A stretch of DNA of 21,228 nucleotides from a virus, in the IMG/VR virus record IMGVR_UViG_3300032315_000691, positions 1 to 21,228 of that record; one strand, given 5' to 3'. Numbering within the stretch: the stretch's first letter is position 1; the number at the start of each line of letters is the position of its first letter. The position numbers were made by a program, and so were the translations under genes. A model generated the notes under the pieces. That model was not told the DNA's origin. It searched no databases and worked only from the letters and a program-made list of their open reading frames with translations. Below are positions 1-7,800 of the stretch, piece by piece.

Positions 1-1
1 T

Positions 2-112
2 ACAAACGCCACTGGTGGTGTAACTGCAAGAGCTCTTGGAACTTCTGGTTATGTCGTGCAGTCTAACGGTACTGCTATCGTTTATGATACTCTAGACGGT
101 GGAACTTTTTAG
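2..112 (+). CDS. C-terminal end of a phage structural (probably tail/fibre) protein, 5' truncated by window
   Basis: Only the last 36 codons are present, read in the frame starting at base 2 and ending in TAG at 110-112. The peptide contains a GYVVQSNGTAIVYDTLDGGTF-like tail; the ending LDGG(T/N)F is common at the C-terminus of tail and fibre proteins of T4-like marine phages, and the phrase 'G..G.V..SNGT' echoes the 'AGQVL.SNG' fibre motif found repeatedly further downstream. The composition (Thr, Gly, Ala, Val) also matches the fibre genes of this window. Nothing can be said about the domain content upstream. Function is inferred from this short tail and from the neighbours. Confidence 0.6.
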   Translation, partial: TNATGGVTARALGTSGYVVQSNGTAIVYDTLDGGTF

Positions 113-127
113 TACACTATACTTTTG

Positions 128-135
128 ACTAAATA
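128..135 (+). promoter_or_regulatory. Late-promoter-like box (ACTAAATA) before the homing endonuclease
   Basis: The octamer ACTAAATA differs from the T4 late consensus TATAAATA at its first three positions but keeps the AAATA core. In T4 the box spans about -13 to -6, which would place the start of transcription near base 141. That is the inner end of the left arm of the hairpin at 131-165, so a late transcript would lack that arm. This position is what makes the weak match worth annotating. Confidence 0.45.
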
Positions 136-165
136 CTCCCTGAGATAACCTCAAAGGGAGTATTT
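131..165 (+). promoter_or_regulatory. RNA hairpin covering the ribosome binding site of the GIY-YIG gene
   Basis: AAATACTCCCT (131-141) is perfectly complementary to AGGGAGTATTT (155-165), an 11-bp stem with a 13-base loop. The right arm contains the Shine-Dalgarno AGGGAG (155-160), 7 bases before the ATG at 168. A read-through transcript from upstream would hide the ribosome binding site, while a transcript starting near 141 would expose it. T4 I-TevI and some other T4 genes are controlled by this kind of early-transcript hairpin. There is no T-run after the stem, so a terminator is less likely. Confidence 0.65.
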
Positions 166-167
166 AA

Positions 168-917
168 ATGGAAAAGTATGGATTTGTTTATATTTGGTTT
201 GATCGTAAACATAAAAGATATTACATCGGATGTCATTGGGGTAAAATCGAAAACTCTTATATTTGTTCATCTAATTGGATGAGAGATGCATATCGTAGAA
301 GACCTAATGATTTTAAACGCAAAATATTAAAAACAAATATTACATCCATCAAAGAAATGTTTGATCTAGAAGCCGAATTTTTAGCCCTAGTTAAACTGAA
401 TGAACTTGGTAAACGATACTATAATCTACATAATGTGAATAAAAATCATTGGTCTGCTAATGAAACATCTAAACTAACTGTCGGTCAAAAGATATCCGCC
501 TCACCATTAAGAAACCAGAGAATATCTGAAGCCAACAAAGGAAAAGTTGTTTCAAAAGAAACCAAACAAAAACTTCGCGAGGCCAACCAAAAACAGTTCC
601 AAGACCCTGCACAAGTTCAGTTAAGAAAACAAAAATCTAAAAAACTTTGGTCTGACCCTGATTATCTAGATCGTCAACGACAAGTGAGAGCAAAAGAAGG
701 ATTTTACAAAGGGTTTACAGGTTCTCACACAGAAGAGACCAAGCGTCGAATATCCGAACAAAAGATGGGCGTTAAGCAATCTGAAGAATCTAGAGGTAAG
801 ATTTCTCAATCCGTATCTAATCTTATCTGGATAACTAACGGTGAGACAAACAAGAGAATAAATAAGCTTGAACAGTTACCAGAAGGTTATAGAAGAGGAA
901 GAACCAAACAACTTTAA
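168..917 (+). CDS. GIY-YIG homing endonuclease with NUMOD3 repeats
   Basis: 249 aa. The GIY-YIG nuclease core is at the N-terminus: GFVY at residues 5-8 stands for GIY and YYIG at 18-21 for YIG. The LEAEF stretch at 67-71 supplies candidate metal-binding Glu (E68 or E70). After residue ~90 come Lys/Arg-rich NUMOD3-type DNA-binding repeats (SEANKGKVVSKETKQKLREA and a second around HTEETKRRISEQKMG). The C-terminus WITNGETNKRIN...LPEGYRRGR is a recurrent DNA-contact tail in phage homing nucleases. The family makes site-directed breaks that let the gene spread to related genomes. It stands alone between two structural genes rather than in an intron. The start ATG is set by AGGGAG at 155-160. Family assignment is firm; the target site is unknown. 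Confidence 0.93.
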   Translation: MEKYGFVYIWFDRKHKRYYIGCHWGKIENSYICSSNWMRDAYRRRPNDFKRKILKTNITSIKEMFDLEAEFLALVKLNELGKRYYNLHNVNKNHWSANETSKLTVGQKISASPLRNQRISEANKGKVVSKETKQKLREANQKQFQDPAQVQLRKQKSKKLWSDPDYLDRQRQVRAKEGFYKGFTGSHTEETKRRISEQKMGVKQSEESRGKISQSVSNLIWITNGETNKRINKLEQLPEGYRRGRTKQL

Positions 918-985
918 TCTAATAGCTTCATTGGTTCATTACTGATTATACTGAAATCTAAATTAAAGTAAATTGGAAAATTGTC

Positions 986-1195
986 ATGGGTCCTGAATTT
1001 GTAAATTTATACATCGAAAGATTACTTAACGACGTTACGGAGGGTGTGAAATCTCGCATCCTCCTAGAAACGCAATTAAAATATACTGAATTGATTAACT
1101 CTCAACTTCAAACAAAAATAAATGAATTAGAGTCTCAAGTTGAGAAACTAAATAAAAAGAAAACAAAAGAAGTAAATACTTCTGATAACTTTTAA
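986..1195 (+). CDS. Small predicted coiled-coil protein of unknown function
   Basis: 69 aa. Residues ~20-60 are rich in Leu, Glu, Lys and Gln with heptad-like spacing (ILLETQLKYTELINSQLQTK, then INELESQVEKLNKKK), so an alpha-helical coiled coil is expected. The N-terminus EFVNLYIERLLNDVTE is also helical. There is no signal peptide or membrane segment. The Shine-Dalgarno is poor (TTGGAAAA about 10 bases before the ATG), so expression may be low or may depend on read-through. It precedes a large fibre gene, and a role in fibre trimerisation or assembly is possible but not shown. The preceding 68 bases (918-985) carry no clear promoter or terminator. Confidence 0.7.
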   Translation: MGPEFVNLYIERLLNDVTEGVKSRILLETQLKYTELINSQLQTKINELESQVEKLNKKKTKEVNTSDNF

Positions 1196-1198
1196 CCT

Positions 1199-1238
1199 CG
1201 CTTATATAAGCGATTGATTGAGGAGAGCCAATATTGGC
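1199..1238 (+). promoter_or_regulatory. Two adjacent palindromes around the ribosome binding site and TTG start of the 768-aa fibre
   Basis: CGCTTATATAAGCG (1199-1212) is a perfect 14-base palindrome that can fold as a 5-bp stem with an ATAT loop. GCCAATATTGGC (1227-1238) is a perfect 12-base palindrome that contains the TTG start codon at 1234-1236. Between them lies the Shine-Dalgarno AGGAGAG (1221-1227). The arrangement suggests translational or transcriptional control, but no T-run follows, so it is not a typical terminator. Confidence 0.4.
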
Positions 1239-3540
1239 CAATAACGTCTTTCAGGTAAAGCGCACCAGCACAACTGGTCGCACCCCGAATACAACGGGGT
1301 CATACGCCACAAATTCCCAATACATCGCTGCAGGTGAATTCGCCCTTAATATGGCGGATGGTATTCTTTACACATCTAACGGTTCTGCTGTTATTACAGT
1401 TGGTGCAAATCTTGTTAATCAAAGAATAACAAATTCAGTTAGTATTGATAATAATAAAAATATAAGATTCCAAACTGTCAACACGGCTTCTTATGTCGGT
1501 ATGAGACAGCAGAATGATGACAACTTCGTCTTTTATTCAACAAATACCGCATATGGTGAAAGAGCAATTTGGTCAGTTTTTGCTAATAGTATTACAAGTG
1601 CTTTTAGTGTTTCTTCACCAACAATATTTAATGCTAATATTAATTTGGGTCAAGTTGCTGTTACTGCAAATAGTAGCACGGGATCTGCAGGTCAAGTTTT
1701 AACAACTAATGGATCTTCTACATATTGGTCGACTGTAAGTGGATCGGGTAGTGTTAACACAGCCGCTCAGTTCGCTTGGACAAATATCCACACATTCTCC
1801 GCAAACGTATCATTTACCGGAAATGGTATTGGTATTACTACAAATACTGGCGCGATTTATCTTGGTGGTCTTGCTGACAACAATTGGAAAATAGGTCGTA
1901 ATACTGGATCTACCACAAAGTGGAGATACACCAATAATAGTATTGACATCATCACTGCTAATTCGAACCTTGAAGGTATGTCAATAGGTCTTATTAATGG
2001 TAATAGCTATTTTGAAACTGGATACCTTGGTACATTTATTGCTAGTAATGTAACTATCGGTAATACAACAGTAAACGTTACAATTAATTCTACATCATTT
2101 ACTGGAACGGCAAGTAATGCTTCGTTACTGAATAATAAGACCGAAGGCAACCTAAACGTTAATAACGCAACAACAGCATATAGTAAAGCTGAATCTGCGC
2201 TGAATGTCAATAGTGCATTAACTGCAAATAATTCCACCAATTTAGGTGGTCAAGCAGCTTCTTATTACACTAACGCTACTAACATAACAACTGGCACTCT
2301 TCCATATGCTCAAATACCTGCTAACGTAATCAATACAACAGCAGCATTTACACGCACTGGCATTACTACTTTTTCTGCTAACGTTGTTTTAGGAAGTTCG
2401 GGACTATCAGCAAATGGTGGGTTTGGTACGGCTGGTCAAGTACTACACTCAAATGGCACAGCTGCTTATTGGGCTGCGGATGATAATGCCGGAGGTACCG
2501 TAACTTCTGTTGCTACTGGTAACGGTATGACAGGTGGTACAATTACTACCACAGGCACCGTTTCTATCTTAGCAAATACTGGTGTTGTAGCTAATGCGAC
2601 TGGTTTGTTTGTCAATGCTACTTACATCGGCACAATATCTGCAAACAACGCATCGTTCCTTGGTGGTACTGCCGCTGCTAGTTATGCACTTCTTGCTGGA
2701 CCAACATTTACTGGAACTGTTAACGTTAGTTCTGGTAATTTTTACTCTAATAATCTCCTATTACAAGGAGATGGAACGGACGCCTATATTAGACCTATTA
2801 ATTCAGGTAGTGTGTTATACCTTGGCGCAAATAATAACAATCATCTTTCTCTTGTTGCGAATGGTAATCTTGGTGTCGGTACGAGCTCACCAAGCTACAA
2901 GCTCCACACCTCTTACAGCGGTGGCACAGCATCGCCGTCCGCCCTCTATCGCAGCGCCGTGTTTTTTGCGGACTACACCCGCTCCGACAATTCCCAGTAC
3001 GTTGGCCGCCGTGTCGCTGCTGGCGCCACGGACTATGCAAGCTTCCTGCAAGCGGAAGACGGAGGCGCTGCTGTCATGCCGCTGGCACTCAACCCCTCTG
3101 GCGGCAATGTAGGTATCGGTACCACATCTCCAGCATATAGACTTGAAGTAAACGGTTCATTCGCAGCTACTACAACAGGGCAGTTCGGTGGTAACGTAGC
3201 AATTGCTGGCATAGCAACACTATCTGCAAACGTTGTTCTTGGTACAACAACTATAACAGCAAACGGTGGTGTTGGAACTGCAGGACAAGTTCTTACATCG
3301 GGTGCTACAGGAAATGTGTACTGGGCAGCTGCTGCTGGCGGCGGTTATTATAAAGGCGGTTCAGCAACAGTAGGAACATTAGCAGCTGGTGGACAAAATT
3401 TGTTTCGCGTAAATGCCAATACATTAAATTTTAATACAACAATCGCAGCTGGAGAAAATGCGCAAGCAACAGGACCAATCGCAGTAGCGGCTGGAATAAC
3501 ATTAACGGTTGCGTCAGGAGCAAGGGTGGCTATAGTATGA
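1234..3540 (+). CDS. Repeat-containing tail fibre / adhesin, 768 aa, TTG start
   Basis: The TTG at 1234 follows AGGAGAG (1221-1227) with 6 bases spacing; no ATG lies near a good ribosome binding site. The N-terminus MANNVFQVKRTSTTGRTP resembles fibre N-termini of marine T4-like phages. The body is low-complexity beta-rich sequence (Asn, Thr, Ser, Ala, Gly) with recurring modules: 'TAGQVL.SNGT..YW' (three times), 'LGGQAASYYTN..N.TTGTLPYAQIPANVINT', and 'G(N)LGVGTSSP.Y.L' / 'GNVGIGTTSPAYRLEV'. Residues ~549-627 are encoded by a GC-rich segment (see 2881-3115). The last ~65 residues (GGYYKGG... to ...GARVAIV) are homologous to the C-terminus of the 1363-aa fibre. No enzyme domain was seen. Likely a trimeric fibre or baseplate-attached receptor-binding protein. 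It overlaps the next gene by ATGA. Confidence 0.8.
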   Translation: MANNVFQVKRTSTTGRTPNTTGSYATNSQYIAAGEFALNMADGILYTSNGSAVITVGANLVNQRITNSVSIDNNKNIRFQTVNTASYVGMRQQNDDNFVFYSTNTAYGERAIWSVFANSITSAFSVSSPTIFNANINLGQVAVTANSSTGSAGQVLTTNGSSTYWSTVSGSGSVNTAAQFAWTNIHTFSANVSFTGNGIGITTNTGAIYLGGLADNNWKIGRNTGSTTKWRYTNNSIDIITANSNLEGMSIGLINGNSYFETGYLGTFIASNVTIGNTTVNVTINSTSFTGTASNASLLNNKTEGNLNVNNATTAYSKAESALNVNSALTANNSTNLGGQAASYYTNATNITTGTLPYAQIPANVINTTAAFTRTGITTFSANVVLGSSGLSANGGFGTAGQVLHSNGTAAYWAADDNAGGTVTSVATGNGMTGGTITTTGTVSILANTGVVANATGLFVNATYIGTISANNASFLGGTAAASYALLAGPTFTGTVNVSSGNFYSNNLLLQGDGTDAYIRPINSGSVLYLGANNNNHLSLVANGNLGVGTSSPSYKLHTSYSGGTASPSALYRSAVFFADYTRSDNSQYVGRRVAAGATDYASFLQAEDGGAAVMPLALNPSGGNVGIGTTSPAYRLEVNGSFAATTTGQFGGNVAIAGIATLSANVVLGTTTITANGGVGTAGQVLTSGATGNVYWAAAAGGGYYKGGSATVGTLAAGGQNLFRVNANTLNFNTTIAAGENAQATGPIAVAAGITLTVASGARVAIV
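2881..3115 (+). other. GC-rich inserted module inside the 768-aa fibre gene
   Basis: My count gives about 62% G+C over 2881-3120 (148 of 240), against about 40% in 2821-2880 and 45% in 3121-3180. Codons switch to C/G-ending forms (CTC, CGC, GCC, TCC). The segment encodes roughly residues 549-627 and stays in frame. It is bounded by two similar sequences, one encoding GVGTSSPSYKL (from ~2873) and one encoding GIGTTSPAYRLEV (from ~3112), which are natural sites for homologous exchange. The most economical reading is a fibre module acquired by recombination from a GC-rich phage. Confidence 0.75.
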
Positions 3541-4451
3541 GTACGATTTCAGTATCTAATATTGTTACAGAAAATGGCTTAACTTCATTAACAATTACGA
3601 CTGGTAACACAGATGCTAGTGATATTATTTTACCAGCAGCTGGTGGCGTTGTTATTGGATCAAATTCTACAGTAAATGCAATTACAATTTCTACAGGTTC
3701 AGTAGCTAATACTTTAGTTACTAATGCTACTGGATTTTTTGTTTCTACAAATACATCTTTGTCTAGTAATTTAACGGTTACAAACAACATCACAGCTAAT
3801 AATTTTTCTGGATTTGGTATCGGGTTTGGTTCAAACCTTCAAATTCTTGATACAGGAACTTCTTGGTCAGTTCCGGCTGGCGTAAGACGTTGGAAAGTTA
3901 CTGTTGTCGGTGGTGGTGGACAAGGCGGAGGATCTGCTGCTACTGCAGGTCACGTTGGTAATGGCGGTGGTTCTGGAGCAGTTGTTGTAGGGTTTTACAA
4001 CTTTGTTTCTGGTCAAACTTCAATGACTTATAACATTGGTGCAGCGGGTTCTGGTGCGGGTACTAACGCTCAAGGAACTGCGGGTGGTGCATCAAATACA
4101 ACATATAACGCAGTTGTATATAATGCTGGTGGTGGTGGCGGAGGTAATACTTCTGCTACAATCAGCGGTGGTGGGATCGCAGGAACAGGTACTGGTGGAA
4201 CTTGGAACTTTACTGGTGATAAAGGACACTCTGGTGGTGTTGCTGCTGCAACTAACCCTGTAAGTGGAGTAGGTGGAAGTACAAATTTTGGGTTAGGTTT
4301 TGGTGGCGGGCATCCAGGAACTGCTGCTGGTGCAACTGGTGACGTTGCTGAAGGATATGGAGCAGGTGGTGCTGGTGGTAAATCTGGTTCGTCCGCGACC
4401 GCTCGCGCAGGAGGCGCTGGTGTCCAAGGCATAATTATTGTGGAGTGGTAA
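3537..4451 (+). CDS. Glycine-rich receptor-binding adhesin, 304 aa
   Basis: The N-terminal ~100 residues (MSTISVSNIVTENGL...) form a short fibre-like stalk of the type shared with other small fibre proteins here. A Gly-rich domain starts at W110 (SWSVPAGV) and continues with WKVTVVGGGGQGGG, then long Gly-rich loops, and ends with the strand GVQGIIIVEW. This 'W.VP.G...W.V.VVGGGG ... G.I.VE(W/Y)' pattern is the Gly-rich tail domain common in phages; the T-even-like adhesin gp38 of phage S16 shows that such Gly-rich loops can form a polyglycine-II core carrying exposed receptor loops. The ATG overlaps the upstream stop (ATGA) and AAGGGTGG at 3522-3529 is a suitable ribosome binding site. It is followed at once by a tail assembly chaperone. 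Confidence 0.82.
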   Translation: MSTISVSNIVTENGLTSLTITTGNTDASDIILPAAGGVVIGSNSTVNAITISTGSVANTLVTNATGFFVSTNTSLSSNLTVTNNITANNFSGFGIGFGSNLQILDTGTSWSVPAGVRRWKVTVVGGGGQGGGSAATAGHVGNGGGSGAVVVGFYNFVSGQTSMTYNIGAAGSGAGTNAQGTAGGASNTTYNAVVYNAGGGGGGNTSATISGGGIAGTGTGGTWNFTGDKGHSGGVAAATNPVSGVGGSTNFGLGFGGGHPGTAAGATGDVAEGYGAGGAGGKSGSSATARAGGAGVQGIIIVEW

Positions 4452-4452
4452 T

Positions 4453-4815
4453 ATGAGAATTTGTATTTTAGATAGTAACACCAAAATTTGCGTAGCAGCT
4501 GTTATGCTGGATACCCCAGAACAGTGGATACCAGTTGAAGGTCAAGAGGTAGCCAATAATCACGATGGTGGTATTGGTATGCAATTAACAGAAAATGGTT
4601 GGATTAGTTTAGATCCTCCAACACCAATGTCATGGGATTTAGTAAGAGAATCTAGAAACTTGTTACTTTCAGAATGTGATTGGACGGTTTTACCTGACTC
4701 ACCACTTACTGAATCTAAAAAACAAGAATGGATAGTTTATCGTCAAACATTGCGCGATATTACCGAAACATTTTCTAATACAGAAGATATTGTTTGGCCT
4801 TCTAAACCCGAATAA
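4453..4815 (+). CDS. Phage tail (fibre) assembly chaperone, 120 aa
   Basis: The start is taken as the ATG at 4453 (MRICILDSN), one base after the upstream stop, with GGAG at 4442-4445 inside the end of the preceding gene. The C-terminal half carries the signature of the Phage_tail_APC family: RESRNLLLSECDWTVLPDSP, then W..YRQTLRDI and a final IVWPSKPE. Members are small proteins encoded next to fibre genes and help fibres fold or assemble; they are not expected in the virion. The N-terminal half (residues 1-60) contains a beta-rich segment ending in GWISLDPP. Its position right after the Gly-rich adhesin suggests that adhesin or the neighbouring fibres as clients. Family assignment is good; the client is an inference. 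Confidence 0.82.
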   Translation: MRICILDSNTKICVAAVMLDTPEQWIPVEGQEVANNHDGGIGMQLTENGWISLDPPTPMSWDLVRESRNLLLSECDWTVLPDSPLTESKKQEWIVYRQTLRDITETFSNTEDIVWPSKPE

Positions 4816-4816
4816 A

Positions 4817-4824
4817 TATAAATA
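4817..4824 (+). promoter_or_regulatory. T4-type late promoter (TATAAATA)
   Basis: Perfect match to the T4 late consensus, in the 40-base gap before the 1363-aa fibre. With the T4 spacing transcription would begin near 4830, leaving a short leader with AGGGGAAAGGG (4841-4851) before the ATG at 4856. A second related box, AATAAATA (4811-4818), overlaps it. It defines a separate late transcript for the fibre genes from 4856 onward. Confidence 0.8.
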
Positions 4825-4855
4825 GTTATAGAACGCTATTAGGGGAAAGGGAACC

Positions 4856-7800
4856 ATGGCAGAAAAAGACTTTGTCGTTAAAAATGGTTTAATAGTAAAC
4901 ACCAGCTTGATTTTCGCTAATGGCGATATAGCTCGTGTAGGTATTAACAACACATCACCAGATGCATCATTAACAGTTACAGGAACAGCCAATGTTTCCG
5001 GCAACGTTACATTAAGTTCGAATCTAACTGTTGTTGGTACAGTTGTTCCTGGTAGAATCCTTGTTGGTAATACAACAATAAATGCCACACAAAACAGCTC
5101 CCTTTTACAAGTTTCGAATTCAACAGCCACAGCTAATCTAACTGCAGTTGACTTGAAAATCGGTACAACAACAGTTAACACAACTGCAGTTTCTGTCGGC
5201 GTTTCTCAGTTATCTAGCGATAGAATATCAGTTGGTAATTCTACTACCAATGCGTTCATGGGAAATAATGGCGTTAATACGGTATTACTAACTGTCGCCA
5301 ATTCAACAATCGAAGTTGACATTACACCCGCTAGTATTACCATTGGTAATTCAGTTGTCAATTCAACTGTAAATTCTACTGCTTTTAATGGTACATCGAA
5401 TAATTCAACTAATTTTGCTGGACAAGCGGCTTCTTATTACGCAAATGCAGAAAACTTAACAATCGGCACATTACTCAATGCTCGTTTGTCTGCTCAAGTC
5501 GTAAATACTTCTGGATCATTCACACTTTCTGGAAACACATCGTTAGCTGGCACAAATACAACTATTTCTAGTAACGTTAATATTACTGGGTCTTTCTTAA
5601 ACGTAGCTTCAGCTTTTGTTACAAATTCTACTGGTGCTTATCACACAGGAACTATAAACGCTGCTTCACATACTGTTGGAGCAAACATTGTAGCTAATAG
5701 TACAGGTATTACATTTGTTGGAAACACTACAAAACCAACCATTGCGATTTCTAATAGTGGTTCTATTGCTATTGGTAACAGCACTACAAATACCACAGCA
5801 ATTTCTATATTATTAGCTAACGATTCTACAAGCGCAAGCATATCACCTGCTGGGTTTACTGGTAATGGATTTAACTTAACTGTAGCTGCCGCTAATATTA
5901 CCAGCGGAACAATTGCCTCAGCTAGAATTTCGGGCGCATACACTGGTATAACTTCTGTTGGAACATTATCTACTCTAACATCAGGTAATGTCTCTTTAGG
6001 TTCTTCTTTACTACAAGTAAATTCTTCTGCTGGTAACATTAATACCGTTTCTATCGGAACTGCTAATGTCAACGTTGATTCCGGTGTTCTGTTTGTAGAT
6101 AGTATTAATAACAGAGTTGGTATCAATAATACTGGACCAGATGCTGCGCTAACAGTAACAGGATCTGCTAATGTTTCTGGTGATTTGAGAGTTCAAGGTA
6201 ACTTCTTTATCACAGGTACAACTACACAAACTGGTACAACAGAATATACTGGTTCTTTAACTCCTACTGCAAATAATATAAATCTTGGTAATGCGTCACA
6301 ACTTTGGATCTTGTACGCCAACACTGGTTATTTTAACAGTAACGTTAATTTTGGGGCTAATCTATTAATTAATTCTGCTGCAGTGGTATGGACTGGTAAT
6401 TCAACTACTTCGCCAACAATAACATTCGCAAATAGTGGTAATGTTACCATTGGTAACAGTACAACAACTCAAACTTCTGGTCGTTTAAATATCAGTAATA
6501 CAGCTGGTAACGTTAATATTACTACTGTTAACGTTTCTGTATCTAATTCTACAACAAGCGCGAATATCACAGCTGCTGGTTTCTTCGGAAATGGCTCTGC
6601 TTTAACTTCACTGAATGCTGATAACTTGACAACAGGAACTCTCGCATACGCTAGAATTCCTGCCAATATTGTTAACACTACTGGTTCGTTCACGCTTTCT
6701 GGTAATACTGTTCTGGGTGGCACGGCAACTTCGCTAACAAGTAATATAAACCTTGGTGGTGCTTCTTTACTGATTGATGCTAATACAACTTCAATCGGCA
6801 TAGTTGCAAACACAACAGGATTTAATAGCGCAACTGATACTTTGTCTGTATCTAATGCTAACATTAGAATGCAGCTGAATGACAGAGTGTATTATTTTGT
6901 GCCTTCAGGTAATACACCTATTGCTTCATTATCTGGTAACACGTATTATTTCGTTTCGTTTGTTAACAGCTCTGCGGTTGCGTTTTCTACGACAGCTGGC
7001 GGTTCTAACGTTGACATAACCGATGTTCGAACAACCAATCCTGCTGAATCACACAGTATAAAATTCGACGCTTTAATTGTTTATAACTCAGCATCCAATA
7101 ACTCTATATTTACAGTAAATGCAAGCCTTCTTTCTCATACAGGAAGAATAAATGCTGCTTCACACACTGTTGGCGCTAATATTGTTGCTAACAGTACAGG
7201 CATTGTTTTTGTAGGTAATTCAACTACTTCACCGACAGTAACTCTAGCTAACACTGGCTCGTTTACTGTTGGTAATAGCACAACCACTCAAACCACTTCT
7301 ATCATTTCTATCGCTAACAGCGCAACTAGCGCAAACATTACACCAGCTGGTTTCTTCGGTAATGGCGCAAGTTTAACTTCGTTAAATGCTGATAATTTAA
7401 CAAGCGGTGCGTTGGCTTATGCTAGAATACCAGCCAATATCGTTAATACAACAGGATCGTTTACACTATCAGGCAACACTACTCTTGCTGGAACAAATAC
7501 AGCAATATCGTCAAATGTTAATATCACCGGAGCATTCCTAAACGTAGCTTCTTCGTTCCTTGCTAACTCTACTGGAGCTTATCATACGGGAACAGTCAAT
7601 GCTGCTTCGCACACAGTAGGAACATCTACAGTTGCTAACTCTACTGGTGTGTATACAGGCATTGTTAATGCTGCTTCGCATACTGTTGGCGCTAATATTG
7701 TTGCTAATACAGTTGGTATTACTTTTGTAGGAAATACAACAACTTCTCCTACAATCGCATTAGCTAATACTGGTTCGTTTACTATCGGTAGTGGTACCAC

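Noticed and set aside
131-165. Rho-independent terminator after the first partial gene
   Set aside because: The stem is strong but lacks a following T-run, and its right arm contains the ribosome binding site of the next gene, so a control hairpin fits better.
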